A stretch of 64,000 bases of DNA from Blattamonas nauphoetae (lineage: Eukaryota; Preaxostyla; Oxymonadida). A model generated the notes under the pieces. It was not told the DNA's origin. It did not search any database and saw only the letters and a list, made by a program, of their open reading frames with translations. Both the position numbers and the translations under genes were made by a program. The stretch covers positions 124,001-188,000 of the forward strand of contig JARBJD010000135.1 of NCBI GenBank assembly GCA_033064195.1, written 5' to 3'. Below are positions 21,453-32,600 of this stretch, piece after piece (position 1 is the first letter of the stretch; every line of letters starts with the position of its first letter).

Positions 21453-24400
21453 CTATGATTGGCTCTCCTCTGGAGCGGCCTGTTCCTCTTCATGGGCTTG
21501 ATCGGTGGCTGGTTGATCAACATTCTCCTCCTCCTTCTTCTCAACACTGCTTTCTTCCTTCTCCTCCTGTGGAGTGTCCTCCTTCTTCTCTTCCTCTGGT
21601 TTCTCTTCTTCTTTTGCTTCTTCGGCGGCTTGTTCAACCACTTCATCCGAAGGAGCTGGTTCTTCCTTCTTCTCCTCTTCGTCTGGCTTGTTCTCCTTCT
21701 CTTCTTCCTTTTTCTCTTCCTCTGGTTTCACTTCCTCCTTCTTCTCTTCTTCTTTGGACTCGTCAGCGGCTTGCTCAACCACTTCATTGGATGGAGCAGG
21801 CTCTTCCTTCTTCTCCTCTTCCTGTGGAACGTCCTCCTTTTTCTCTTCCTCTGGTTTCTCTTCTTCCTTCCTCTCTTCCTCTTTGGTCTCTTCGGTGGCT
21901 GGTTCAGCTACTTCATTTGATGGAGCAGGCTCGTCCTTCTTCTCCCCTTCATCTTGCTTGTCCTCCTTCTTGTCCTCACCATCCTCCTCCTCCTTCTTCT
22001 CCACCCTCTCTTCCGTCTTCTCCACCTCGTCCTTCTCCTTCTCCTCCACAACTGGCTCCTCCTTCCTCCCCTCGACAAGCTCGACTCCCTTGTTCTTCTC
22101 TTCCAGGATTTCTCCTCGCTCCGGCTCAGCCTTTGCTTCCTTCTTTGCCTCTTCGGGTGGTGCTGACTTGACCTCCTTCTTCGGTTCCTCTTTCACTGTC
22201 TGTGCAGCAGCCACTCGAGGCTCTGTTCCGGAGTTGACAGGAGGGCGTGCTTGGTTCTCTGCAGACGGGACAGACAGAGCGGGCATTTCGTTGTGAGCAG
22301 CGGCCTTCTTCTTCCTTCTCTTCTTCTTCCCGCTTTCCTCGTCAGACTCCGACTCGTCGTCAGGAATCTCATGCAGATCAGCAACTCCAGCTGTCCCCTT
22401 CAGCGCCTTCCTCTTCGCCGACTGTCTGTGACAACACCTTCGAATGGCCTTCTCAATCTCCGCCAGGATGAAGACGAGGACAGCGGCGCCAAGGCAGATG
22501 AACCACTGCCACCAATACATCGGCCCCATCCCAAAAACTGTGTTGAGGCCGGGAACGTACGTGAGCATGAACTGCAGACCGATGAGGATGACAAAGGAGA
22601 TCAGGGAGGGCACGCCCACGTCTCTGAACACACGCGGAGTGACTGACGACTCCTTCAGATACACCGAGTTCAGGAGGAAGGTGATCTCACACAGCACGAT
22701 TGTGTTGACAGCCATGGCCGAGTGTCGTCTTGTTTCTGGATCGAGCGGGTCGGGGTTGGCTGTCATGAGGTAGAAGTAACAAATGATCATCGACGCGATG
22801 AAGAGGCCGATGTACACAGTTCGGATGAGGATGGTTGATGTCAGAAGCATCTTCTTTGTGTCGCGAGGAGGCCGAGCCAGGACATTCTGCTCGCCGCGCT
22901 GGAATGGGATGAGCGAGGACAGGGCGACGGAAGTGATGGAGTTGATCCAGAGGATCTGGAGGGGTGTGATTGGCGGCACCCAGCTGATGAAAGCGGCAAT
23001 GAAGAGGGACATTCCTTCTGCCATGTTGGTGGGGAGGATGTACGTGATTGACCTTTTGAGTGAATCGTACACTTTCCGTCCTTCTTCCACAGCTTTCACG
23101 ATGGTTGCGAAGTTGTCGTCCAAAAGAACGAGCTTCGACGCCTCCTTCGCCACTTCTGTTCCGTTGATCCCCATCGCAATTCCAGCGTGGGCCTGCTTGA
23201 GGGCCGGGGCGTCGTTCACCCCATCTCCTGTCATCGCGACGATGTGTCCATTGCTCTGAAGAGCCTGAACAATCCGAAGTTTGTCGGCAGGCGTGGCACG
23301 AGCGTAGATCTGCGTGTTCTCACACACCACCTTCAGCTCCTCGTCGGACATCTCTTTCAAATCAACCGACGTCTTCACAGTGGCTGGGTCCAGTCCAAGC
23401 AGACCTCCAATCGCAGCAGCAGTCTTCGCATGATCTCCCGTGATCATCACCACCTTTATCCGAGCTCGGCGGCACTTGCGGATGGCTCGTTTCGACTCCT
23501 TGCGAGGGGGGTCGAAGATGCCGACCACGCCGAGCATGATGAAATCGTCTGTGATGTCTTCGAAGTTCAGGGGAGCTCCTTTCTTCAGCTTCGGTTCTTC
23601 CTCGTCCACCTTCTTCTCGCCGTCGATCTCGTCGTGGCGACGCTTCTCAGTTTCCACAATTTGCTCTCCAAAACGCTCTTTTGAGACGAATCGATGAGCG
23701 AGGCCGAGCGTGCGGAGACCAACAGCAGCGATCTTCTCCGTCTCGTCGAGCCAGAACTGCTTGTCCATCTCCTCCACAACCACCTCGCCTTCGTCGTTCA
23801 CATTTGCTTGGAACTTGCACAAGTTGAACACCTTCTCTGGTGCTCCCTTCAGGAAGATCATGTGGTTTGTCTTGTCTCCCGATGCCTTCTCTTCGGCGCT
23901 CGAGTATTCTGTGACGGGGCAGTCGTTGGCTGTGGCCATGAAACCGTAGTCCGACTCGAATGGGATGACGTGGATGCGCTTGTTCTTCCGCGTGACCTCA
24001 TTCGTGTTCATTCCGATCTTCACTGCAAGCGGGAAGAGCGACCCTTCTGTTGTGTCTCCCTGCACAGCCAAGCGATCCTCCTGGTTGCGCACAATCACAG
24101 AATCGTTGCAGAGGACTCCACACCGCAAGAGCTGTGACGTGAGCACACTCGTCTTCTGCAGACGAGGGTCGAGTGACTTCCGTGGATTGTTGACCACATC
24201 CGGCTTGGCGTTCACGTCAAAGCCCTGCAACGGCATGTACTCCGCGTTGTCCTTCTTCCACTGTTCGAACTGCATCTGCTGCTCCAACAGCTTCTTCCCT
24301 GCTTCTGTCCCGGATTGGATGGTCAGCGTGTACGCGTCGTTCGGGTCGGGCACGGGGTCATTCAGAGTGATTGCGGTGTCCACAGGAATGACCTCTCCGT

Positions 24401-25551
24401 CGACGGGATCGTATCCTGTTCCACTGACTTGGAATTTTTGTGGGTATGTGAGGATGGAACGGGCTGTCATCTGGTTGGTGGTGAGTGTTCCTGTTTTGTC
24501 AGAGCAGATCACAGACACCGCTCCTGTTGTTTCTACAGCTGGCATCGAGCGAATCAAAGCCTTTTGTTTGGCCATTCGTTGCATTCCGATGGCGAGAGTG
24601 AGGGAGACGATGGCGGGAAGACCTTCGGGCACTACAGCGACACCAATCGACGCTCCGTACAGGAAAGCCCCTCCCCACGAGATTTCCTGGAAGTGGACAA
24701 ACTTGACACAGAGGAAAGCGATGACAATGAGGACGAGGGTGATGATCACAAGGATGTGTCCGAACTGGGTCATCTGTCGGGTTAGAGGGGTCTTTTCTTG
24801 CTTCACATTAGCAACCATGGAACTAATCTTCCCAATTTCTGTTCGGACTCCTGTTTCCACGCATACAGCTGTCCCAGTACCCTTAGCGACGTATGTGCTG
24901 GAAAAAAGCATGTTTGATCGATCTCCGAGGACAGTATCAACATCGTGCATGCACACAAACTTCGGGTTTGCTGTTGTTTCACCGGTGAGGGCAGCTTCCT
25001 CAGTGTGCAGCTGATTCACATCAAAAACTCGACAATCCGCCGGAACCTTGTCGCCTGACTGGACGATGACTATATCGCCGGGAACAAGTTCATTAGTTCC
25101 GATCTTGGTGCGGACAGAGCTCCGGACAACCTCGGATTCAAGCGATAAAAGTTTATCCAAAGCTTCACTTGCCTTGTCAGCTTTGTATTCTTGGACGAAT
25201 CCGATGATTGCATTGATAATTACAACAATGAAGATGACAATTCCTTCGGGCTAAAGACGAATTAGGAGATAGAAGGCAAACCCACTGCTGCATCACGAAA
25301 CAGACAATCATAACGGCGATCAAGAGGTAGATAAGCACGTCGTGGAATTGGAGTAGAAAAACGACGATGGCTGGAATTTTTCGTTTCTTTGGGAGGGCGT
25401 TTTCTCCAAATTCATCCAGACGCTTTTTTGCTTCGGCAACCGTTAAACCGGTTTCAAGATTTGTATTCAATTTTGTGACGACTTCATCTAACGGGAGTGA
25501 ATGCCATGGGACTTCAGGAAGTGCTTCAGTAGTTGGTTTCTTTTTTCCCAT
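21453..25551 (-). CDS. Type II P-type cation ATPase with a long Lys/Glu-rich tail
   Basis: Two exons, 25551-25282 and 25250-21453, joined across a 31-nt GT-AG intron (25251-25281); 1355 residues. The N-terminus has the cation-ATPase N domain ('GLTVAEAKKRLDEFGENALP'), then TM1-2, the actuator loop with 'LTGET', TM4 'VVPEGLPAIVSLTLAIG', the phosphorylation site 'CSDKTGTLTTNQM' (Asp near residue 340), 'KGAPEK', 'MITGDHAKTAA' and the hinge 'MTGDGVNDAPALKQAHAG'. It should pump a cation by an Asp-phosphate cycle. PEGLPA suggests a SERCA/PMR1-type Ca pump, but TM6 reads 'LWINSITSVALSS', where Ca pumps usually have an Asp after N..T; sodium-type pumps lack it. The ion is therefore uncertain. About 325 residues after TM10 are Lys/Glu-rich, with three imperfect repeats starting 'APSNEV' or 'APSDEV'. 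The start lies 50 bp from the divergent transporter gene. Confidence 0.92.
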
Positions 25552-25601
25552 TTTATTAGTAATTTCTTCTGGTCGTCGTTGATTTGATCGATCCTGCCCT
25601 T

Positions 25602-28600
25602 ATGTCAACTTTTGATGATCCAGATCCACTATTAAAATTTTTCGACGGTCAGAAAATGATTCTGACCTTCACTCTTTATTTCTGCTCACTCTACTTTGCT
25701 CAAACCCTCCTCCTCCAATCTTCATCACTATTTATTCCACTTCACCTTTACGTGCTTGGATTTTTCTTTGCAGCGTTTCTGTTCAGCCATCTTCGAAAGA
25801 CAATCCTCCTCAAACTTTCGACATGGCGCCTCGTCCTCACAACAGTATTAACTGCTGCTTCTACAACCATCCAGCTTTATCTTATCCTGACTGCCCTCTC
25901 TAACACTCCCATCTACATCGTTGTACTCCTTTCATTGTTATCTCTTCCGTTGACCATGATGAACAACTCCTTTATTCTTGGCCACTCCCATTCGACCTTT
26001 TCCATCCTTTCTGTCCTTCTGATGACCGTCGGAGTTTTCATGGCTGTCTTCTCCAACTCCGTCCCATATCGATCCGTCATCTTGCTCATAATTCAGCTCT
26101 TCATCGCCACTTTCATGCATTCCTTAACAACTTGTATCTTACAGCTTCAACCCATTTCAATGCCATGCTGTCGGCATATCCCGAAAATGAAGGACGAGCC
26201 CGTCCTCAGCAGTTCCGATCCCTCGGCCCAGCCTTCAGCTCTTTTCTACCTTGTTAAAGCTGCTTCAAAAGACGACCAAAAAACATCTCCTATTTTCCCC
26301 ACGGACTTCCGTCATATATTCACTCCGTTTTCCTCGCCATTCTTTGATCTCGCTCGGTCAACCGCCGAACAGAGCCAATCCGAGTCCGAAAACACAACCG
26401 GAACATCACCCCAAAAGTCAGAGTCAGTGTCTGTCAAGACTATCTGCCTCTTTTGGAGACGAAGGAATGTCAAAACATCGTCCTACCATCTCCTTCTCTC
26501 CTCGCTGCTTATGCTCTGTGCCACCACCATCCTGACCGCTCTCCTTGATCTCCAGAATTTTGTCGTCCTTACTCTCCCATTTTCACACCATTTAGTTGCC
26601 TTCCCATCATTTCTGCAGCAAGGCCCACTCGGTGCAATCTACAGTCTTGCCCTCCTCACTATCGCCGTCATTGCAACGCTATCAGCCTCCACAAAGCCCT
26701 CCACACATCGCCTTTTGTGGTATTTTGTGTCCATTGTGCTCGCTGTCCCTGCTGCCATCTTCTTCCCGGCGACCATGAAATACTTTCCTCTCGTCCCTCG
26801 TGTGGAATGCTCGTACACAGTGTTTTGCATTGGATGCTCACTTGTGTGGTTGAGCATGTTTGCCATCGCTTTCGACGAAGAGCGAATCCTCAATTTCCAT
26901 TCCCATTTTTCCGAAATGTTGGAAGGATCCTCCCCAAAAGACAAAGCCCTCTTCACCTCCCCCCTCGTCTACCCACAAATGGACGCAGTTCTCAACGATG
27001 TCGGCCCGTCTCCCCCGCAGCTGTCCATCCCAACCACAGGCGGAGACACGCCTCTCTTCTCATCCACCCCAAACACCCTCCTTCGTCAATACCCGCCAGA
27101 CACAGCTGAATCACGCACACTCTTCACTCTCGACGTCCCCATCTTCGGAACATACCCAAATTCCATGTTTGAGCAAGAATCGACCGATTTCCTTCGAAAG
27201 TTGTATTCGCAGCAAGCAAAGACGCCTCAGCTCTCACCAATGAACGACAGCGGGTCGATGGACTCACACGCCGAATATTCCGATGCTTCGTCGTTGACTC
27301 TGCAGTCAGTGTCCTCCCTCTCGAATTCCCCTTCCCAATCAACCATCTCCCCTCTCATCTCGTCCTTCTTCCCTCACCTCAGCCAGAACCCCCACTTCTC
27401 CATCTCCACCGACACTCTCACCAAACACGACCTCCTCTTCACCCATCCCCACCTCTTCCGCCGCGCCACCAACACCCCACTCACCCAACTCCCTTCCATC
27501 AGCCCTTCCCCCATCGCCTCGTGGCCATCCCAAGAAGAGTGCAGCTCTCCTCTGATGGTTCCCTTCCTCAACACGGAAACCACTCCTCTCTTCAACCCCC
27601 ACACAGACTACTTCAACCCCAAACCCATCACCACAGAACAACACATTCCCGATCCCAAAATCCGAAACATTCTCACCGTCGCTCGAGGATCGCCTTCGAT
27701 CTCGGCAGCTTTTGCTGATTATGTTCTTGAGCCCAATCACATCCCGTATCTCATCATCCCCAAACGCCCTCCAACAGAACCGAAAGAAGAACCGAGCGCT
27801 TCGGCCGGTGTGTTCGATTTGCCACCGTCCGACGAAATGATCGAGCCAGAGCCGCCGAAGTCGCCAGTTGGAGAGGACCGTCCAGTCGCTCCTGTTTTCG
27901 AATATTGTGTGAGTGTCGACGAGAGCATTCCGAAACACAAACGACATCGCTCGATTGGCACAATCACTCAGATGGATCGGGACATGTTACAAAGGATGGA
28001 CAGTTGCGAACTGGACTCTCCTCCCCCAACACTGAAACGAGCCATCGAACACTCCACCACACACACCACTCCTCACTTCACTCCCATCGCAGGCCCTCGA
28101 ACTCCCCCCTCTCCCCTCCCCTCCTCTCCGCCCGACCCCATCAACGTCTTCCAGCCCGTCTCCTCGTCAGCCATCTCCTCGTCCCCTCCCGAATACGCCT
28201 CCATCTTCGGCCACTTCTTCTCGTCCACGCAGCTCAATCCAATCAAAGGCATCTCGTCCATCGACAACGAACAGGAACTGCAGTGGTCGATAGGCGAAGA
28301 CCAGGAAATGGAGCAGCACCTCTCGTTCCTCTCCTCGCACAGCGGCAACTCCATCCGAAAGCGGAAGGACAGCGACCAGCCCACATCCCGCCTCGACGAC
28401 AGCCTGACACCAGTGCTGTCCTTCGATGTCAGCGACGATGACACCGAAAGCTCGTCGAGGGGAGTGTGGGGGACGATCAAACGGACCATCTGCTGGTTCC
28501 TGAACACGTTCTTCGCCATTGTCGAGCTACTGTCTGTCGGGATGACACTGATGACCGCTGCATCACTCATCATCCTCATTGTGGTCACCACAAGGACAAC

Positions 28601-28820
28601 CATCCCGAAGGGCGAGCCAGATCCAGACCAGCCAGAACCAGAAGTGGTTGAGGATGTCTTCCCGCAGACCCATTTCGAGGAAGACGAGAGGGAGAGATTC
28701 GTCGAGGACGATGCGACAGACGACTCGTGGAAATCATTCACCATACTCGTCGAGAACCCCCCTGCCCGCACGGAGGGCCGTTCGATTGATTTCAACGAGA
28801 ACACCTTTGTCGAAGTGTAA
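25602..28820 (+). CDS. DMT/SLC35-like multispan transporter with a long Ser/Pro extension
   Basis: The first ATG is at 25602, giving 1072 residues in one exon. The N-terminal part (to about residue 450) has some ten membrane spans in pairs, e.g. 'LILTALSNTPIYIVVLLSLL' and 'STFSILSVLLMTVGVFMAVF', a layout typical of drug/metabolite or nucleotide-sugar transporters (EamA/SLC35-like). A linker interrupts the bundle in the middle. About 500 residues of Ser/Pro/Thr-rich, low-complexity sequence follow, and near the end is one more span ('LLSVGMTLMTAASLIILIVV') and an acidic tail. Membership of the DMT superfamily is by pattern only; the substrate cannot be told. It is divergently arranged with the P-type ATPase gene, with 50 bp between start codons, so the two probably share a promoter. 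Confidence 0.65.
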   Translation: MSTFDDPDPLLKFFDGQKMILTFTLYFCSLYFAQTLLLQSSSLFIPLHLYVLGFFFAAFLFSHLRKTILLKLSTWRLVLTTVLTAASTTIQLYLILTALSNTPIYIVVLLSLLSLPLTMMNNSFILGHSHSTFSILSVLLMTVGVFMAVFSNSVPYRSVILLIIQLFIATFMHSLTTCILQLQPISMPCCRHIPKMKDEPVLSSSDPSAQPSALFYLVKAASKDDQKTSPIFPTDFRHIFTPFSSPFFDLARSTAEQSQSESENTTGTSPQKSESVSVKTICLFWRRRNVKTSSYHLLLSSLLMLCATTILTALLDLQNFVVLTLPFSHHLVAFPSFLQQGPLGAIYSLALLTIAVIATLSASTKPSTHRLLWYFVSIVLAVPAAIFFPATMKYFPLVPRVECSYTVFCIGCSLVWLSMFAIAFDEERILNFHSHFSEMLEGSSPKDKALFTSPLVYPQMDAVLNDVGPSPPQLSIPTTGGDTPLFSSTPNTLLRQYPPDTAESRTLFTLDVPIFGTYPNSMFEQESTDFLRKLYSQQAKTPQLSPMNDSGSMDSHAEYSDASSLTLQSVSSLSNSPSQSTISPLISSFFPHLSQNPHFSISTDTLTKHDLLFTHPHLFRRATNTPLTQLPSISPSPIASWPSQEECSSPLMVPFLNTETTPLFNPHTDYFNPKPITTEQHIPDPKIRNILTVARGSPSISAAFADYVLEPNHIPYLIIPKRPPTEPKEEPSASAGVFDLPPSDEMIEPEPPKSPVGEDRPVAPVFEYCVSVDESIPKHKRHRSIGTITQMDRDMLQRMDSCELDSPPPTLKRAIEHSTTHTTPHFTPIAGPRTPPSPLPSSPPDPINVFQPVSSSAISSSPPEYASIFGHFFSSTQLNPIKGISSIDNEQELQWSIGEDQEMEQHLSFLSSHSGNSIRKRKDSDQPTSRLDDSLTPVLSFDVSDDDTESSSRGVWGTIKRTICWFLNTFFAIVELLSVGMTLMTAASLIILIVVTTRTTIPKGEPDPDQPEPEVVEDVFPQTHFEEDERERFVEDDATDDSWKSFTILVENPPARTEGRSIDFNENTFVEV

Positions 28821-29046
28821 GCCTGCGTGGGTGAGTTTATTTAGCTTCTTTGCTTTCTGTTCTACTTTCATTTCGTCTGAGTCGCTTTCATTTTGTGGGT
28901 TCATGCAAAATCAATGTATATAGTGCAAGCCGGAAGAATTTTGGATCTCACCGTCAATTCGAGAATAGTATGGGACTCGATCGGAATGAACAAACTGTCC
29001 GACAATAGATTATTGTGGTCCATATAGTTCTCATTCCGAGAAAGTC
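28821..29046. other. Spacer between convergent genes
   Basis: AT-rich spacer after the transporter gene. A partial inverted pair TTCGAGAATAG (about 28959) and CTATTCTCTCGAA (about 29113) adds to the dyad structure of this interval. Nothing else is supported. Confidence 0.4.
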
Positions 29047-29530
29047 CGGCACGAGTGGACTTTCTGGGCCACAGGTGATCGAGGTGCGTTGTGACTTTAT
29101 TGTTTAACTAGGCTATTCTCTCGAAATAATGTGGCATATAAAGTTGAAAACGGGTATTCGTTTCAAAATGGTGAGAATAGTGTCAAGATCGTCTCAGAGA
29201 CTGTCACGCTCATTCGATCATGTTTGATGTGGGCGATCGGCGAACTATATCACTTCACCTTTTCGCTATCTTGAATCATTTCACTATTATGACTGGTATT
29301 TTCACAAAATTTATCAAAACATTGCGATTAATCATGATGTATCGTGAAGTGACGATCTTTGGTCGTTTTCCCTTCAAGACACCAATTTTTTGGAAATGAA
29401 CGTGCGGCGCGTTTGGCCTAGCGGTAGCCAACCCCTCTGTCGACTGTTGTGCTCGGGGTTCGACTCCCGCCGAGCACAACTTTTTTGCCACTACTTAGAG
29501 TTTTTTGGCCCAGAAAGTCCACCCTTGCCG
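29047..29530. repeat. 484-bp segment bounded by 25-bp inverted repeats
   Basis: The left arm 29047-29071 and the reverse complement of the right arm 29506-29530 agree at 23 of 25 positions (core GTGGACTTTCTGGGCCA). The left arm also overlaps a local palindrome AGAAAGTCC...GGACTTTCT. A tRNA-like sequence lies inside near the right end. There is no protein gene. It may be a small non-autonomous element or a structured RNA locus; no target-site duplication was identified. Confidence 0.55.
29402..29481 (+). other. tRNA-like sequence, probably a pseudogene
   Basis: A D-arm-like TTGGC..GCCAA stem around CTAGCGGTA and a T-arm-like GGTTCGACTCC are present, but the acceptor halves pair over only about four bases and no regular anticodon stem of 5 bp with a 7-nt loop can be drawn. 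The 3' half instead forms a perfect 11-bp hairpin (GTTGTGCTCGG with CCGAGCACAAC). It could be a tRNA relic or a tRNA-derived short element. Confidence 0.35.
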
Positions 29531-29616
29531 AAAGTCCATTTCAAAAACGACTCTGAAATATCAAAAGTGAGATGAAAAGAAAGATGGGCAGAAGAAACCC
29601 AGAAAAGGACTAAAAA

Positions 29617-32600
29617 TCAAGAAGGAGCTGCTTCAACCTTTCCTTCTCCACTGTCGTCTGCGTTCTGGTCGACCACTCCCGACCCTTCGTTAATCTCCGA
29701 TCCCTTGTCATCGCTGTCATTCTTCTCATCTTCCTCTTCGTTCTGCTGATAGCGTGGCTGGTTGGGAGCAGGTCGTCTCTTCCTCGTTTTCCGCTTGGAG
29801 AACGAGAACGCCTCTTCCTGGTCGAATGTGGACGGAGAGAGTTCGATGTTCCTTTCGTGCACTTCCTTGATGGTTTGTGTGATTGATTCTGGGAATTGTG
29901 TTGGGCGAGCGATTGTGGTCAGCTGTTGGGTGGTCGTGACCGCCTTCAGCATGTCCGATGTTCCTCCTTCCTCGCTCGTCTGTGCCTGCTGCTCTTTGTA
30001 ATGAAGGAATGTCCGACGGATGTTCGAAATCGCATCTGCCGCGTGGTTCTGCGTTGCGGCGTCCTCACTCAGAAGCAGTTCGGTGAGAATGGCGACACAA
30101 TTAGCCTGCCGAAGAAGAAGACAGTTCGAAGCGTCGAACGAAAGAGCGCGGATGGCCGACGCAGCCGATCGGAGGATGTCCTTGTCCTTCTCTTTGAAGA
30201 AGAGGAGGCACGGAAGCACTCCGCCCAGCTTCCCCATCAGTCGAGCAGTCTCTGGTGTCCTGCAGCACGACGAGATCGCGTCGCTGAGATGGCGTCGAAG
30301 GAGTGGGTTCTTTGTCGATGCGAGAGACGCCAAGAGAGGCATCACACCAACCTCAACCAGGATATTCAGATTGTGGTCGATCAACCCGATCTTGCTGATG
30401 ACTGCACATGCTGCTGCTCGGACGCCGCTGTCGTTGATCGTCAGCAGCTCCACAACTTGCGAGAGGGCTCCAACATAGTTCGATCCAACGTACGTCGCGT
30501 TCTGCTTGTCCGCAACGAGAAGAGTGAGAGCAAAGGCAGCAGCGGTGATGACGCTGTTGTTGTCAGACTGGAAGAGCGACCAGAGAAGACGGAGGCCGTC
30601 GCTCTTCGCAATGATTTCGATGCTGTCCTGCTCACTCGCACACAACGCGAGTGTGTTGCAGACATTCACAAGCAGCTTGTCGTTCATCACTGTCAGCAAG
30701 CGGATCATATAAAGAAGCCCTCCTTTCTCCCGAATCGTCTTCTTCCCTTCGCTGAACCTGGCGAGTGTCTCAATCGCACCTGCCGCGTGGATCTGCAGGC
30801 GGATGTCGCTCGACTTGAGCATGTTGATGATCTGCTGCATCAGGTTTGTGATGACGAAGAGCGCAGCTTCTCTGTACGCACTGATCTCGCGGATGGCGTC
30901 GCAGATTGCTGTGAGAAGCGTCGGTTCTCGGTTGGAGAGGAGGTTGCGAATGAGCTGAATGCCCTGCAAGTCAAAGAAGAGATGTTGGGCAGCTTGGAGA
31001 CCAGCACAGCACCCGCCGATGCACCGCACTGCAAGAGTGAGGAGAGTGGTGTCCTTGGAGTGTTTGAGCAGACGAAGCATTTCGAGGAGGGTGTGCTTGT
31101 CCAACAATTCCTGTCTGTTCGCCGCATCCTGCGAAAGATACGCGAGCGCTCCGGTCAAACTGGTGACTGCAGTGAGACACTCCAAATTCACTGCCTGCAC
31201 CGAGTAATTCTGGACATGCGTGTTGAACTGTTGGATTTCAGCGTTCGACTGGCCTGTGGGCTCCTTCGGCGGTGGAGGCAGGTGTCCATCTGCAGCAGCT
31301 GCGGATGTTGTGGACTTCGCGGCAGACGTTGCGCCTGTCTTGTTCTTCGGAGTGGGTCGTCCAACTGTCTTGGCTGACCCCTTCGCTGGCTTGGACGGTG
31401 TCTGAGCTGCTCCCATTTTCGATTTTTGGGCTGATTCGTGTTCGCGGGATGATTGTTTGGCTGAGCTCGGAGTTGAGCGTCCGGTCTGTTTGAGCGTGCG
31501 GGCGTTGACAAAATGGCGGAGATGGTTGAGCAGAAGTGACAGCGCTCCAAGCTGCCGTCCCTCCACTCGACAGTTCTTCGATTTGAACGCCATGTGCAGG
31601 AACTTCGCTGCCGACGCAACAATTTCCTTGCTTTCTGCTCGTTTCAACGCCATCACTGCAACCTTGATTCCCCCAGCCTCTCTCACCACTGTCCGGTTGC
31701 GCGTGTAGTCCATCAGCTTGGCGGTGGCGTCGAGACCAACAGCCTGCACAGCGGGCGAGAGATCTTGGCAGACAGTGTCGACGAGAACTTTTGTTTGTTT
31801 CATGTCGAACATGGCAACTTGGATGAAGGGATTGACTGCGATCAGACTGAACACAGTTCCCACACTGCAGCGGAGCTTGTCGTCTGGTGCGGAGAGGTAT
31901 TTCGCGAGGAGTGGAATTCCGCCGCAATCGCGAATGGCCAGCTGGTTCCGAGGTTGGGTCAGATCACACTCGAGAATGGACGACACAGCGACGTTCACAA
32001 CGCCGATGTTTCCTTCGCCAATCACGTTGATCGCCTTGAAGATGCGGCCATAGTCTGGATTGTGCCCTTCGCTTATATTCTTCGTATTTCGGCGCAGGTT
32101 CAGTTCGTCATGCCCTTCATCGTCACTTTCGGCGACATCATCTGCCGGGTCGAATTGCTTGGATTGTGTGCTTCCAAGATTGGAAGCATCGCGAGTGCGG
32201 GTTGCGGATGGGTCTATTTGGGTTGAGTTGCGCATTCGATACTTTTCCAAATCGTTGAGCCACTTATTCCTTTCTGATTTGAGTGGTTTGCTTGCTGATG
32301 ACAAAAAAAAGAGATAATGTATGAAATTTGGAAAAATGAGTCAATAGAGAAATAATCAGACAGTTTGCGAGCGTGTTTTGGTTGGCTTCGTTCTGTGCCT
32401 TTAGATTTCCCCACGCCAAGCGATCCTCTGAAGGTCGATGATTTGCCATTGCTCGACGGTCGAGTCCTTCCTTGTTGGCTGTCTGATTATGTATCTGAAA
32501 GAATTCGATCTCGTCATGAGCGCTACGACGAATGTTGACAGTGTTGGTCGACTTTCGGAATGTCTGGTTCCGTTTCGATTGTGAGGCACGAGATGATGAG

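Noticed and set aside
21459-22296. Plus-strand Phe/Leu/Ser-rich frames opposite the ATPase tail
   Set aside because: They are the antisense reading of Lys/Glu-rich codons and mimic membrane proteins only by base composition.
25584-25601. A TTG start six codons before the transporter ATG
   Set aside because: ATG at 25602 follows immediately and fits eukaryotic initiation.
29402-29481. A functional tRNA gene
   Set aside because: The acceptor stem pairs over only about four bases and no standard anticodon arm can be drawn; kept as a tRNA-like relic.
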